64,000 nt of DNA from Oxytricha trifallax (GCA_000711775.1 ARYC01001185.1:1-64000); one strand, 5' to 3'; shown: positions 11,714 through 25,509, counted from the stretch's first letter. Numbers and translations are program-made. The notes: a model not told the origin generated them from the letters alone.

Positions 11714-12033
11714 TTAAATAAAACTAGTTTGTAATAGATTCTGAGAAAGTTATTATCTGAGTTTTGGAAACTATATTGTAATTCCATAAATTATTAAATA
11801 AGAAACACAGAATGGGTATACTGAGCAAATTACAAAGGGATATTATATAGGGTGACAAAGAAAATGAAGTGTTCTAGCATCTAGCAAAATACACAATCGA
11901 AATCATCCAACAAAATAGAAATTAGTCGGGTCCCCACATCTTAGAAATACTTACTTTCCTTGCAAGGAAATTATAAGAAAGGGTTTTGCAAGAGTCAACT
12001 GCTTCCAACTCCAAAAATAAAAACTTTAATTTT

Positions 12034-13275
12034 ATGAAGAAAACAAAAGTGACGAAATACAACTTTGAACCTAACAACTTCTTCAAATGCTTAGACTCGC
12101 TTCAATAAACAAAAAGTTTATAAGACCCTGAAAAAAACTTAAACAGAGATCGAATCACACACGCCCAAAATGAACTAAGCCTTGAGAAATCACTATCCCA
12201 ACCTAGAGAGAGGAAATCCATTATACTAGACACAAATCGCAATATAATATAAAGGGGAAAAGCTGACTATACAGTAAAGAAAAACAATACATCCCACAAC
12301 AGAAACACCAACCTCATTGACAAAAAGAGTAATATACTCAGACAATGAGGAAGACTGGAGTACAGTCGAGGAATAACAAAAATATGATGAATACGTTGAC
12401 GACAGCTCACCCTGAAAGCTCGAATGAGCCATAATACCACATAGAAGATGACTCAAAAGAGGAGAAGTAGCCTAGTCCTTTTCTTACTGATCAACCAGTC
12501 CCATAATACAACGAAATCTAATACGTCACAGATTAAAATTAGTATTAAATAGTAAATTAATAATATAATCAAATTCAATATTAAATATGAATCCTAATTT
12601 TTTATTAAAAAAATTAATAATTATTAAACTGGATCCTATTAAGGAATTTAAACCATTTCTAAGGCGTAATTGCAAGAAAGATTCGACACAAAAGAATCAT
12701 GCATCTCGATTTTGTTAAGCACAATCTATTCTAAGTTCTTCTAACAAATTAAGAACTACTCGAATCCAGCGTCAGCTATCTTCGACGACATTAGAATAAA
12801 CAGACTCATATCTAATCTTAACTATAATAAATGATAACTTGGCTAATATATTAAAGACAAAAGAGGATCAGCTTTGAAAACAAGCCCTGATGTTATAGGA
12901 TTTATCAGATTATTTAATGTATTTGTCTTGAAGAATGTCACAGCGAGAGAGACACACTGAATCTCAATCAGTGCAGAATACCATGAACACCTTAACAAAG
13001 CAGAGATTTACATCAAATGTCTCCAGAAGCACCACGCTTATTATATGAAAAGTAACCTTGTGAAGCTGATCACCACAAAATGCAAAAAGATCATTGCAAC
13101 AAAAGTTTTGAAATTCTCAATCAAAGTCAAAAACTTTAACCCTTAATTAAAATTTTAGACCATTGGTGAAAACATCGAAAGCCTCTATCAGAAGAGAAAA
13201 GGAAATAAGAAAAAACCTCAGAAAAGAAGAAATCAAAGAACAAAAAGAAGAGGAGGAAAGAAAAGAATTAGTTGA
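12034..13275 (+). CDS. Putative gene with frame breaks, basic C-terminus
   Basis: ATG 12034 begins MKKTKVTKYNFEPNNFF and stays open for about 110 codons. Coding then continues in other frames: an acidic stretch (DNEEDWSTVEE, EDDSKEEK), an AT-only gap at about 12535-12640 that looks like an IES, then SKAQLQERFDTKES and a Lys-rich domain ending KRRGGKKRIS with TGA 13273-13275. At least three frame changes are needed, so the locus is either MDSs interrupted by IESs or a decayed mobile-element ORF. No family was recognised. Confidence 0.4.
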
Positions 13276-13379
13276 AGACTCAGTATATACGGAGAGAAGA
13301 TCCAAAACTTAATAGGGCTGGTCTCTTAACAAGCTTACCTGCTTATAAGATCGAGGATCCATAGAGACCTCAATGTGAT

Positions 13380-13422
13380 AATTTATTATTATTATTACTA
13401 TTATTATTAATATTGTTATTGT
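13380..13422. repeat. (ATT)n-like microsatellite
   Basis: An imperfect run of ATT/ATA triplets follows the previous gene. Confidence 0.7.
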
Positions 13423-13849
13423 AACTATCATTCATGAGCATCTAAAATTAAATGCTATATCTTCTAGCAACAGAGTAATAACTAATTTCAAATTTAACAT
13501 TAGTGAAGCCCCCAGACCATAGACATCAAAGGAAATACATAAATTTTAAATCATAAAGACCCAATCATATTGCTAAATTTGTTAGCATTTAATTTGATTT
13601 CCAATTGTTGGATAAGTTTTGAGATTTAAAAGAGTATATTACAGTGTTTTATATTAATGGTAAGGTGGCGACTTGTTTCCTCCAATCTCAAATTAAGGTT
13701 GTTGATAAAATAGGAAGTAATTTATTAGAAGAGGCTTCCATTTAGCTGGGTCAACTTTCTTATACATTAAGATCAAAATCATATCTTCCCTCATTTATCT
13801 TTTCCATAATCCTGGTTTTTAAAAGAGATTTAAAGTTAAGAATTATGTG

Positions 13850-15760
13850 CAAAAGGCACGATGACACATTCTGAAAATACCATATAGAGTAGAATTGCTT
13901 ATAATTGGACAGAGTATAAACATAAAATGAACTAATAACTTAATTCTCTTAAAGCCAGATTATGTGTGACTTAAGTAGCACTGCAAGTTGTCCCATCGTA
14001 AGAATAAACCAAGGAATCTAATTTGAAAGAGACCATCCAATTAAAATAAGTGTTGACAAAAGTTACAGGTCCCTAAACTTTCGTATTTTTTCCTGCATAA
14101 ACACATTAGTCCCACTACTCTAGTATTTTGTAAAGAAATAGAAGCACGATTCATTGTTGCATCTGTTTGTATCTCTTTAATCTACATCAAGTGCAAATTA
14201 TAAAGGTGTAGTACCATCAGCATCCTTCCTTAAATAGCAGTTTGCATCTCCATTGCAAATTAATTTGAACTGCTCCAACTCTCTTCAAATTCATATGTCA
14301 CTTCACTCATTCTTATAAAATATTACCCAGTATTAAACAAAAGTATCGTTGAGTCTGTCTGGTTAGTCTTCACATATTATGTTTTAGCCCAGAGTGTTAT
14401 CATTAAACCTCGACTTGTAGATAATTAAATTATAAGCATCCCTAATAAAATTGATGTCATAATTTATTTTCATGAAATTAATTTGAGGCAGTTTTATATT
14501 AAAAAAAAAATTATCACAGCGGTACAATCAAGCATATTACCATCTTCATTTTATCGCTACAGTGTTCCATGACAAAATCTTGGGGAGTAAGGATCAAAAT
14601 TCCAGAAGAATATTTTTCCTAATAGGTAAGAAAGACTGCTCATAGTAGTTATTTACTGTTTCATTGATCCAGATTATGCTGTCCATATTCATTCTGTTAT
14701 ATAGTATTTATCAAAATCTTTTGCAGTAAGTGAGTTGTAGAAATATATAATATTCATGAATCGTACTTATATAAATAATCATGGTATGAATCAAGTTAAA
14801 AATTATAAAAATGATAAATGATGAATGAAAGTATAAATGACAATAAATAGTAATATATATATATATTTGTGCTCATACCTATTTATCATTTTAATATTTC
14901 AATTGTATGATAGCTAGTAGTGATATCTAAATGATATCAAAGTTAAGATAATTAAAGTTTAAAATAAATAGTAATAAGTTAGGTAATATTTACATATAAT
15001 TGAAATTTAATTTTTGATAAATTCTGTTCTTTGAATCATGAATTGTAAGAAAATTATATAGTTAAGACGTTTATTTTAGAAAATGGTATTTATAAAGTGT
15101 CAATAATCAGAATTATTAGAAATTTATTTGCATTTTAAATTATCAAACTAATATTTTAATATACTATTAATTAAATTAATGTGATTGAACAAACATAAAT
15201 TAACTAATAAGATAATAATATATTTTTTTAATAAAAATAATGTTTGATTAAAGTTGGGAAAAAGTATAAAATATTTGTTACATTTGCCCCACTTTTACAA
15301 ACTTATAATAACTATAAGTTAAGTATCGATTGTTGATAATAAAATTGATAACATTTGAATGAATAATACAGTTCATTTATATATTTTAAGAATTTGAATA
15401 TTAAAAAATAATCTTGATAATTGCGTTTGCTTGCTGCTTTATTTAAGTACTAAAATTAATTAGCTAAACAATGTTCCTTGCTAAGTAAGTAAATGAAGCT
15501 GGTTTAGTGCTGAACTATCATAAATCACTGTGAAATCTTTCATATAATTCGATCTATTTTTGGAAGATAAGTATAAGGCATTACTAATCTTACTTGACGA
15601 ATGTGAGCTGGAGTGAAAGAGAAGCATGTTCCGAGCACCCCACTTTAACCCTGAACTAACGAAAGGTCTCAATACATTACCAACAGCATTTCCATTAATA
15701 ACTTTAACATGTATGTAGTTACCTACAGTTAATATGAAATTGGTTATATTTGCCATTGAG
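13850..15760 (-). CDS. Fragmented Cys-rich surface-type gene A
   Basis: Minus-strand coding islands lie in this stretch in changing frames. Clear ones are 14251-14066 (GDANCYLRKDADGTTPL...RCNNESCFYFF), 14103-13971 (CVYAGKNTKV...YFNWMV...YSYDGTTCSATQ) and 15756-15481 (ITNFILTVGNYIHVKVINGNA). Spaced Cys and aromatic residues suggest an extracellular or surface protein. The TYFNWM...SCSA-type segment resembles one in the neighbouring locus at 16.7-18.3 kb, so the two are probably paralogues. The AT-rich gaps between islands are best read as IESs. The full gene cannot be assembled by eye. Confidence 0.4.
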
Positions 15761-15779
15761 CTCCAATAATCCTGCTACT

Positions 15780-16740
15780 GTAAAGAGTTTTACTTGTACA
15801 AAATAATACAACATTCGCGCTAGAACTGGAAGTTAAGTCTTATCTGCTGCTTGTAAGAATTATAATTATACTCTGACTTCATTGTCAAAGTTTACAATTT
15901 CGGCAATGAAGCTAATAAATATATAATTAAATTTAGGATAATCATCTTATATATGTTTAAACATGCTTAATTAATAAATGAAGACTAATATAATAAAAAC
16001 TTTATAATTTGTATTTACTATTAAAAGGATTAATAACCTAATTATTATTAACAAGCTTCTTAATTGAAGGCAAGTTTTTATATTTATCTTTTCAAAAAAA
16101 TGATCTGTAAATTTATATAGAATTAGTAGTTATCAAACTAGGATAGAAAAATGTGCTACTTACTCATGAATTTAGTTAATTTGTGAATAATAAATTATCC
16201 TTACAATAAAATTATGAATCAAACTATTTCTTAATAAACTACTTATAAATATAAATAGACATAGTATAATTCTAGATATAATTGCTAATGAAAATATTAA
16301 TGATATTTATTATAACAAAAATAATTCATAATATCAATATAGATTACTAAATTATTACTATTATAATTTTTTATTAGAAAACTTAATCATTTCATATATT
16401 AAAACCATATTGTTCTGATGAACTTAATCATTTATTAAATAATATTTTAAACTCATCAACCTAGTTTATAATTGATAATATCTTATCTTACAAATCACAT
16501 ATTCTGTGATTAATTCAAAACCACTTTAATTGCTATATCACTCATTTTTTGAATTTAAACCGATTTTTGAACGTATGATTCGTTCTGATTGCATCTTCAG
16601 TCGTCAGGTCTTGCTTATGAGAAAACCAGAATACAACAAACCAGAAGATACGATTGTATAAATCATAATGTTTAATAGAAGATGATAAATTGACTTGATT
16701 GAGGTTCATGTGGTCATCTCAATTATGTTAAATTAATCAA
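15780..16740. other. AT-rich spacer
   Basis: No gene supported. A weak minus-strand frame near 15780-15900 may continue locus A upstream. Confidence 0.35.
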
Positions 16741-16749
16741 ATCTTTAGC

Positions 16750-18330
16750 TCTTACTTCTACATGCAATTCCATCAAAGTGATTTCCATTTCTACAAAATA
16801 AAAAGTTACTTGCAGCACTAAATGCAAGAGCAATATTCAAACTTATGTTTTAAGTAAGGACAACTTCCTCCAGTAACAAGGGTAAGACATTCGAAGTTAT
16901 AAATTACACAATACTAATTTGTAGAAATTAGTGATCTATTTACTAAAAGTTCTTATCTTAATCTATCTATCAGGCTTAGCAGGGTCTTAACTAAATGTCC
17001 TGTAGAGAACTCTGTTGAAATATATGTAATTTTATAGGTTTTTATAGTAAATATAGAAGTAGCTCCACCTATTTTTTACATTAACTTATTTAGTCACCAG
17101 ATCTGTTTAATTCTTGTTCAGTAATATGTTATTTTGATTGCATATCTCTAAATAGAAAGAGTAGTAAACGAAATTATAAGCATATGGAATCGTTAAGTCA
17201 AGTGCTTTGTCAAATATCAAATCTAATATTGTTTAGTATTTGGTTACTAATCTACCGTAATTAAAATATTATATATACAAGCAATATTAGCCAGTTGTTG
17301 AAATAATTCTGTTTTTAATTGCACTTGTATAAGATGGATAATTCCAAAACTCAACTACAAATGAATCTGAGGATTCTATGTTTATGTCTCTGTTATTTTA
17401 ATTTTTATGTAGTTAAAGCTCTGAATTCTTCAATTTCCAAATCTATTAAAAGAATGTTAAGAATCTTATAAACTTACTCTCTGCACTGCATGATGAGCCC
17501 AATTTTTTATATGCATATACTCTGAAAGTTGTATCAAGATTTTTAATCCAATTACAGCTATTATTAGTAATTGCCTGTTGCCCATAGTAATATGGACTTT
17601 TATCAACAGGTCTCTTTAAATTTTTAATATCTTAATCTATTTTCCAATGATTGAAAAGATTGGCTGCATTAAATCAACTTAAATATCAATCTTGGAAATA
17701 TAGCAAATCTTGAATTGGCACATTGGTGACCAAAACTTTATTTCTTTCATGTAGTTGAAAATGTTGTTGTATTTATTTAAGGAACTGCGAGATACATATT
17801 AGACAATAATTGGAGCTAGCCACCATCTTAGGAATTCTTGACTTAAAAATAGACTTACTAATTGACCATAAATTCAGAATAAGTTTGATAACTACCGTCA
17901 TAAAAATCTTTATATAAGTATTCTATGTGAATCCTACTGCCCGATGTCAACAGATTTAATGCTGGATTGAAACAATTGGATTTTCCGCCACCTTAGATTA
18001 CAAGATTGGTAGATGAGGCACTTCCTTGTCCTAGTATAACAAAACCCTGAATTGGGAATATTTGTCATTCTAAGGACTAATGTTAGCAATCAAATTTAAA
18101 AATGACAATTTTGAGATCTTGACATTACGAACACGACCTCGTCCTTGATTGGGGAGTCTACCACATTGCTGATGCTTCAAGTGTTATAATTAAGGACTGT
18201 TAAATGATAGACTTCTAATCATTAAAAGATGGGCTTATTATTCAGAGTATCAATTCCTAAATTTCTAGATGCTATTTACAAACATAGTTGAAGAAGACTC
18301 CCTGAAGATTGGGTGAAGATATGCTACAAC
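16750..18330 (-). CDS. Fragmented Cys-rich surface-type gene B
   Basis: Minus-strand islands include 18053-17823 (QGFVILGQGSASSTNLVIQG and YLYKDFYDGSYQTYSEF), 17613-17478 (SPYYYGQQAITNNSCNWIKN, ending GSSCSAES) and 17382-16925 (SSDSFVVEFWNYPSYTSA and ALDLTIPYAYNFVYYSFYLE). Frames change between islands, and a gtaag donor follows the second, so introns or IESs separate them. The NWIK...SCSA block resembles locus A. Gly/Ser/Asn-rich, Cys-containing composition suits an extracellular protein. No named family assigned. Confidence 0.42.
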
Positions 18331-18349
18331 ATCTTTGAACACTGTTTGA

Positions 18350-19018
18350 GAAAAGAATTGAATTGGAGAAATGATAAACAAATTTTATTAAATGACTACA
18401 TAACCTATTAATTGCAGTTAAACTTAATAGGTATATTTAATAACGACATAAAGTAAATAAAACAGCCATCTAAATAATGATAAAATTTGATTTGATAATT
18501 TTTCTAATTAGTTGCTCTTACATATTTAAAAGATTAGTTTGTATTTATTTATTGAATTTTTCCCAATTTAAATATATTTTCATATATAATAAAAATATGC
18601 ATTTTTTAAAAAGAAATTTCTAAATCGGAACTATCATTATAATTATTGAACGCGACTGGGAAAAGTAGTGGAAATGTTATTTAGTAATTTGAAAAACATT
18701 CTATTTTTTTAAAAAAATAATCTACTAAGTATTCATGTAAAATTTATATTAACTCTGCTCAATATACTTCTATAACTAGCCGAATGCACTCATAATTCAT
18801 TTCTAATGTTTAACGAAGACAAACAGAGAAAATTTATGATTAAATCATATAGAAAGTTGAGATGTATTGATTCATGAAAATTTAAGAGAATTATAAGCAT
18901 ATTTCACATAATTTGAGTCAATAAATGAATAATTATATATACTTCTTTTTCTATTAAAATATAACCTTAAAATTATTATAAATATAAGGTTTTTAACAAG
19001 TTACACGACTTCTCATAC
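18350..19018. other. AT-rich spacer
   Basis: Nothing coding is supported; poly-T and poly-A stretches dominate. Confidence 0.4.
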
Positions 19019-19021
19019 ACA

Positions 19022-20212
19022 GCTTTATGAATTACTCAATAATGATGGAGATGACAATCAAGTCAACACTAACAATGAAACAGATATATCTGATGTTGGT
19101 AAATATACAAGTATCACATTAAAATATATTGCTCTTCTTGATATTTGAAAAAGACTTTTAGTTGCTTTATGTAGAGAAAATAAATGAATTGATCGAAGAT
19201 ATCGGCAAGAAATAGGGTAATAATGATAAAAGATATAATTTAAACAGTGATTGATAGCAAACCCAAAACAACAATTAAATTGAATGCCATGATAGAGCAA
19301 ATATTTATATTGAAAGGAATGAATTAACTTAAATAAAGAAGACAATTTTACAACTGAATTTGAACTAAAGTTCCCAGATACATGTTAATTCCTGTGCTCT
19401 CTTTATTGTAATAAACTATCCATTCTTTCTATTAAGAACTATCTTTCTCATTTCCTTTTATCAAACCACTAAATGAATAAAATAAAGTCTTAATGAGGGA
19501 ATATAATAGTTTAATATATGTAATACCGCTTAAAGTCTGATGTTATTTGGATAAAACACTTTGATTATGGAATCAAATTAAAAGCACTACTCTTTTCATT
19601 TAAACAGAAGAAAGCATGACTATATGCCGATAATTTTCATATTTTTAAAGAGGATGTAAGTGAACAACAGTGGGGACAATCAATAAATCAAAATATTAAT
19701 TGTACTGGCAGCAGTTCTTTACTCTTTAGCAACTATATTAATCAACAAGTATGCTACACCCACTAAAACAATCACACTAACTTAATAAAATCCAAGTCAA
19801 TTTAAAAATGTAAATGAGCTATATTACCTCAGAAAAAGTGTGATAGAGTTGAATAATTTCATACTGAAAGTTTATTATATGTGCGAGTTATTGAGTTTAA
19901 TTTCTCCAGAGTGGAAAACAAAAATGAAATAACGAATCGGGAATTGATAAAATAAGAATATAAATGATACACCTATCTCTACTATTTACTCACATTACAC
20001 TTTAAGCTTTAAAACATTTTTTATATTATCGATGACATTTACAAGGAAAATAAAGCAAATAATTGCGAAGATGAGGACAATTAATATTATGATGAAGCAA
20101 ATAAAACTAGTTAAAAAGCATTAGAATGGGAAAGATGATATCACCAGCAGTAATGAAAAGTATACAATTGTAGGTTATGAAGTTGAAATAGCAAACAGCA
20201 ACAACTTATGAA
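19022..20212 (+). CDS. Putative membrane-protein locus
   Basis: Plus-strand islands occur in order. The first reads YELLNNDGDDNQVNTNNETD (from about 19025). The second has VEKINELIEDIGKKQGNNDK. A third ends in a hydrophobic segment (CALFIVINYPFFLLRTIFLI, to about 19476). Next is a clean frame at 19654-19947 whose N-terminus holds a transmembrane helix (IKILIVLAAVLYSLATILI) followed by a polar tail. Last come acidic and basic pieces ending at TGA about 20210. The frames differ, so IESs or introns intervene. A protein with at least two membrane helices and charged tails is the simplest reading; family unknown. Confidence 0.4.
19654..19947 (+). CDS. 97-codon ORF with one transmembrane helix
   Basis: ATG 19654 is followed by a TAA read as Gln, then VNNSGDNQQ, a 22-residue hydrophobic helix, and a polar tail that ends at TGA 19945-19947. 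It may be an independent small membrane protein or one MDS of the surrounding locus. Base composition is clearly richer in G and C than the flanks. Confidence 0.4.
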
Positions 20213-20215
20213 GCG

Positions 20216-20870
20216 CTTTATATACTTTTTTATATATTTTTATAGTTATTATTACAAGAAAAATATTTGAGATCCCTTCATATTAATCAAAAATACTGCT
20301 TTTATATATACAGTTTTATCGTTCCTAATGGTCAGTATGAACATTAGATATCTATCATTTAGTATATGTGATTAATACTTACTTAAATCGTGAGTTGTTT
20401 ACGCCAACTTATACTGCTTATAAAATATTGTATCGCCATTAATCAATTCATCACTATTCATTTCATTTGACTGATGATAATTATATATCTAGACTTTTAA
20501 CTTTCAATTAAAAGTAAGGAAGGATTTCTTACTATTTCTAAGATATATATATATTGCAGTTTTATTTATTGAGGCGGTAAAATCATGAAATTATTCAAAT
20601 ATAAAAATTCGAAAATGCAAGGAATATTGATTTAATTAGTAAAGCAGGATAAACCGCCATAATATAATATTTTCAATATAAAATTGTATTAAAGAAATAA
20701 AACGTAGACTAAATCATTAAGGGTCTTGTTAAAGCTGAATATTTAGGTAATTACATCACAAATACCAATTAATAATACTTAAATTAGTCAAAGTTTATGA
20801 CAACTTTACATTTAAACTATTATAAAAAATATTTAACATAAACCATCAGAGCCACAACGTGCATCTTACT
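20216..20870. other. AT-rich spacer
   Basis: No gene supported. Confidence 0.4.
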
Positions 20871-20872
20871 TC

Positions 20873-21240
20873 AGTTAAAGCCCTCTAAAACAGTCTACTC
20901 AATAAGAATAAAAGAGCCGTTTATTTTAAAAGCAAGCAAGTTTCCAAGAGGAGGGATAATTGGCTAAAAGGCGGGACTTACCAACGAGTATAATCATGGA
21001 AGCTAGGATTATGGCATTTTAGTAGTTGATGGCATCAAATGCAGCTTGGCTATCGTAAAGGATAGACTTGCCAGAATTAAAAAGAAGGGAACAATGGTTG
21101 ATAATAATTCATATTATGAAGAATTATGTAAAAATAAATTCTCAATAGAGTGTTAGAAGCAAGGTAACCATTAGATTACAAATTCTTTTACTTTATAGTT
21201 AACACACTCTACAAGAGCAGGTTACTAATGCTTCAAGAAT
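20873..21240 (+). CDS. Coding segment (MDS), unknown protein
   Basis: One open frame of about 120 codons contains KPSKTVYSIRIKEPFILKAS, then GGIIGQKAGLTNEYNHGSQD, YGILVVDGIKC and two later Cys (IECQKQ, GYQCF). TAA and TAG are read as Gln several times. It has neither an ATG start nor a TGA stop of its own, so it looks like an internal MDS. A further Cys-containing piece on the same strand at about 21620-21765 (DDGHRCVKKVFIAPNSQCQ) may belong to the same gene. Family not recognised. Confidence 0.42.
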
Positions 21241-21769
21241 ATTTGAAGTAGCTAAGAAAATTGATAAACTACATAGATGTATAGTATAATAGATGATTAA
21301 CTGTATTTATTTTCCATTTTCCTCCATAAATTATAAATTTTAATTAAGCTTTACCTTGTGCATTTATGAATATTAATAATAATTGTTGTAATATGACTAT
21401 GTTAAGCAATCTGAGGATCCTAGATCTTGTATATTCAAGCCTTTTTCTTGTTGAGGTACTATCATGCTACACCTTTTGCTCTTTATTTGATTATCATTTA
21501 TTTTTTAAATGATTTTCTTATTTATAAATAGTTTATTCTAAGTATCTCTCTATTAAACATATTATTTATAGTATATTCATTTATTTATTTAATTTATTTT
21601 TGATAATACTTTAACTCACAACACAGTCTGATAAGCAATTTGAAGATGATGGTCATAGGTGCGTGAAAAAGGTTTTCATTGCTCCGAACAGTCAATGCTA
21701 AATTAAAGTGAAGTGAAGAATGTGTCACTTTGCCAAGAAGAATTTACCGTCTCTCTAATGATATATATT

Positions 21770-22640
21770 TTATGAGGGTATATCGAATTGATTAAATAAA
21801 TGAATATAATTATCAATACTATCTAGTTAAAAACAATCATTTAAGATTAATTAATCGCCTTATGTAGACAAATCAGAATATATGAAGACTTCAAGACAGA
21901 GATTTTATGTGAAAATAAAACAGACCTAAATAAAAAGATTCAGTAACCGATGAAACTACAAAATTAGATGAAAATCAAACTAAAAATAGTAATTGAGTTA
22001 CGCACTGATCACTCATTGTCAAACGAAGAAAATATAATTTATAGTAAATAAGGGCATTATTAGAGACTGTAAAAGCTCTTAATTTGAATAATAAACTTAG
22101 TAAATACAAGAAATCATACGCATGCAATATCAAAGAAGCAATTTGAAAAGCATGCTATGTGAAGGTAAAAAAGATGACATCAATAAGATGTACTGTAGTA
22201 TTTGTGAAATTTTATATTTATCTTTTAGAAAAGCATGTAATTGAATAAAAAAATAATTTCAAGTTATTAATATATAAATATAAGTGTTAATAATTAAAAT
22301 AGTTTTCAATTTTTAAAATTCATTGAATAATACTTATATATAAAGATTTTATTGTATTTTATTATTTAAACTATTTTTTTAATAAAACAAAAATTTGTGA
22401 AGGATAAGTGAAAGTTAAAAATAATACAGACTTATTAATTAAAGATAATTATTTATGATTTACTTAATAGATACATAGTGAGGGTAAGTGATTGAATTAA
22501 ATTACATCAAATATTTACGATGAATATAATTTTTAAAACATGACTGTTGTAAATATAAACTTAAATAATCTTTAGTAAAGTAAGGAATCTCTGAATAAAT
22601 AAAGACCAAAAGCAATAATAACTTCAGCATTCTTTGCTCA
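21770..22640. other. AT-rich spacer
   Basis: No gene supported; several short frames are open only because TAA and TAG are not stops. Confidence 0.35.
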
Positions 22641-22644
22641 ATTT

Positions 22645-22990
22645 TAAGATAATAAAGAAGCTTTCTCTAGCGTAGCAAGTGTCTGTAGGCATTGAACATG
22701 AAGCTCTGAATGAAGATCAATTAGTACCAAGGTTAAACAGGTAACAGTGCATGGGACGAAAAGAGTTTAGGCATGGACATTATCTGCATTTACTGTAATA
22801 CTATCATTACTTAAATAAACTTTCTTAGGGCCTCCATAGAACATCATTAGTATTGGATGAACCAGCAATCATATGATCATCTTTAGTGAACCAAGAAAAC
22901 TTTAGGCTCTATGAGCAGTAGTAATATTAGAGAGATAGTATGTCAATTAGTCGTTGGTGAATTGGGAGTCTGAGAAGTAAGGTCTGCCAA
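22645..22990 (-). CDS. Coding segment (MDS), unknown
   Basis: On the minus strand a frame with KVYLSNDSITVNADNVHAQT follows one with DDHMIAGSSNTNDVLWRP. They are in different frames and separated by a few bases near 22830, so a pointer or intron probably lies between. The composition is that of real coding sequence. No family recognised. Confidence 0.33.
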
Positions 22991-23890
22991 CTTTATTAAA
23001 ATGATACGGCGAGAAAAGAATAATTTAAATGGAGAGTAATAATTATAGAATACAGAAAACTTGAAATTCCCTAAGCATTGATCAACTTAGACTCTTTAGA
23101 CATCAGTTTGTAATCTATATAAAGCGATAAAATTATATCGAAGATCTGAAGTGGAAGAGAATTAATATATACAGTTGTGATTTAAAACTCTATCGATTTT
23201 TCCTCTATGTTTGAGTGTTTTTTAAGCGTATATTAAGTCTTTTAATAAAATTCTATATGTAACTAAAATTTAAAATTTAGTTGCACACACTTTAAATATA
23301 GTATAATTAAGGATTCAAACATAGATAAAATTTACTTAAATTTAGATACAATTAACGATTTGTTTAATGAATTCTTAGTACACTAAGAACAATGCTCGAA
23401 ATTAATATTAATCGTTTATATATTATTATATTTATGATATTAGGGTGCTTAACAATGTTTTTTGTAAACATACAAATCTTATTTGAATTATCAAAAGTTT
23501 AACTATCTTTGCCTCTTGAATCATATATCATGACTTTTGTGTGTAACTAAATTTTGAAATTTGATTACACACATACAAATTAAAATATTAAATATATATT
23601 AATATAGCTTAAGAATCAACATGGAGTGTAACTAAATTATATAAAAATTATTGAATATATATTGAATATATATTTAATGTGAGTTCAATAAGCTAAAATG
23701 CCACTAGAGAAGCTGGAGTATTCTTAAGATTAGCTCAGGAATCAAGTGCCTTTTTAATAGTTCATCTTTAAAATTTAATCAAATTCTTGTAGATTAGAAG
23801 GGAATCCGCCTAAGCACCTAACTCAGCAAGACAGTGGAATATGATCTTCCCTTTAAAAGAAAGCATCAACGCCTAAATTAATAGAAACTT
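22991..23890. other. AT-rich spacer
   Basis: Two imperfect copies of a block containing tgtaactaaa.tttaaaatttag...acacac occur at about 23256-23300 and 23540-23640. No gene supported. Confidence 0.35.
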
Positions 23891-23905
23891 CTTGGGAAAA
23901 GTCCT

Positions 23906-24441
23906 TCAAATATTGGTCAGTTTAGGAAGAAAAATGCGTAAAAGAGTATAAGGTAATATGAAAAAAAGATCTTTTGGGGAATGTTGATACTCTATTATAA
24001 CGACTTCTTGAATAGATGTCTGAGTCGGACAATCAGCAGATGTAAGATTGTTCATGCTGCGTAGAGGAGTGCCAATTATACCATTTATCCTCCATTTCGA
24101 TTGCAAAGCCGAAAGTCACAACATGTTTGTAGGCTTAAGTCTAGAAAAACTTCCAAGAATGAACAAAAAGGAGAGTGTAGATAAGACTAAACTCGAATCC
24201 ATTCCTAGCCAATATCCCCTAAGAAGCTCCCGATAACATCTACAAGATAGTATTCCAAATCTAGAATAGAAATTATAAAGATAAAAAGAGCGGGGAAAAT
24301 GCGTATAAATAAGACCTGCAACAGACTTGGTTTCCCATTGGCGATTAATATGACATAGATAGATGACTGTTTTATATAGATCGCAATAAGAATGGGTACT
24401 TTACTAACTAAGCCTGAAGATAAAAAATATGGATCACGCAC
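23906..24441 (-). CDS. Coding segments (MDSs), possible membrane protein
   Basis: Minus-strand frames are open over this stretch. One, at 24205-24441, holds a hydrophobic helix (RIFPALFIFIISILDLEYYL). Another contains YKHVVTFGFAIEMEDKW and a third reads NNLTSADCPTQTSIQEVVII. The right frame cannot be chosen by eye, because all three are partly open. It is likely part of one minus-strand gene broken by IESs. Confidence 0.3.
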
Positions 24442-24449
24442 ATCCTCAT

Positions 24450-25500
24450 CATGAGAATGAAATAAACAACATGAATAAGATAATAATGATGTAAATGGAA
24501 TATCAGGAGTTATAAAGTAAAATTGATGAGTCAGGGAATAAAAAATATGATAAATAATAAATATAAAAAAAATATTAAAGGATTAGAGACGAAAGCAAAT
24601 TATTACAAATTAAACTAAAAAAATAATATTCATATTATTATAAATATCATAACAAAAGTAAATAAATTAAAATGTTCCAAAAATAAAACTTGTAATAATC
24701 AATTAAAAGAAAGACATTTATTTATCCAAAAAAAATATCATATTTTTTGAAAATCTCCAAAATCCCTATTTTCATCAGATGAAGAGTCAAACCTGGTCTA
24801 ATTCATCACTGTAACTACTAGAAATATTGTTCACGGCATTTTTTTTTATTACTTACCTATTTTTACGTCAACAAATGATAATTTTTATTCGACTGGCAGT
24901 TATTTTATTTAGACTATTAAAAGTTCGTCTGCAATATTAGCACACTTATATAGTAGCATGTTACAAATTCTTTAAAATAATGTGCAATTCAAAGACGTTA
25001 TATTTATACATTGATTTAAATCTTATTTTTTATTATCTCCTTTGCATTTCTTGTAGTCTATTATTGTTTTGTGCTTGCTTTTTTCATTTGCAGCTGATAA
25101 TTGTGATATTTAATATTTATTTTTTAGTCTTCATTACCATTTTATTTTATTTATTCTAAAATACAAATTTTAAATATTATGTGACATTTATGTTTTTAAG
25201 TTTAATATATCTTCCTTATTAATTAAATTTGTTTTCTATTTGATCACACTAATGTACTGCTTTATTTTAATTTGTTCAATTGCAAAATTGAAAATTATTA
25301 TATTCTGCCTAAAATTCTTTACTCATAATGACTCTAATGATAAACATATATTTTTTTAAAACTTATTTTATTTAAGATAATGGCTGTCTTAAGTTTCTAC
25401 TTTAATATCTTAAACTTAGCCTTCACACAAATAATTAAGAGGAAAGCATATTTATTTTCCAAAATGAGTAAAAACTAGTTTAGATTAACGATTGTTCAAC
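24450..25500. other. AT-rich spacer
   Basis: A plus-strand frame starting MDHAHPHHENEINNMNKI at 24432 looks protein-like for about 40 codons, then dissolves into Lys/Tyr-rich AT sequence. Otherwise empty. Confidence 0.3.
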
Positions 25501-25509
25501 ATAGTGATG

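Noticed and set aside
24432..24780. Plus-strand frame MDHAHPHHENEINNMNKI...
   Set aside because: It begins protein-like but soon becomes Lys/Tyr/Ile-rich AT sequence that is open mainly because TAA/TAG are not stops.
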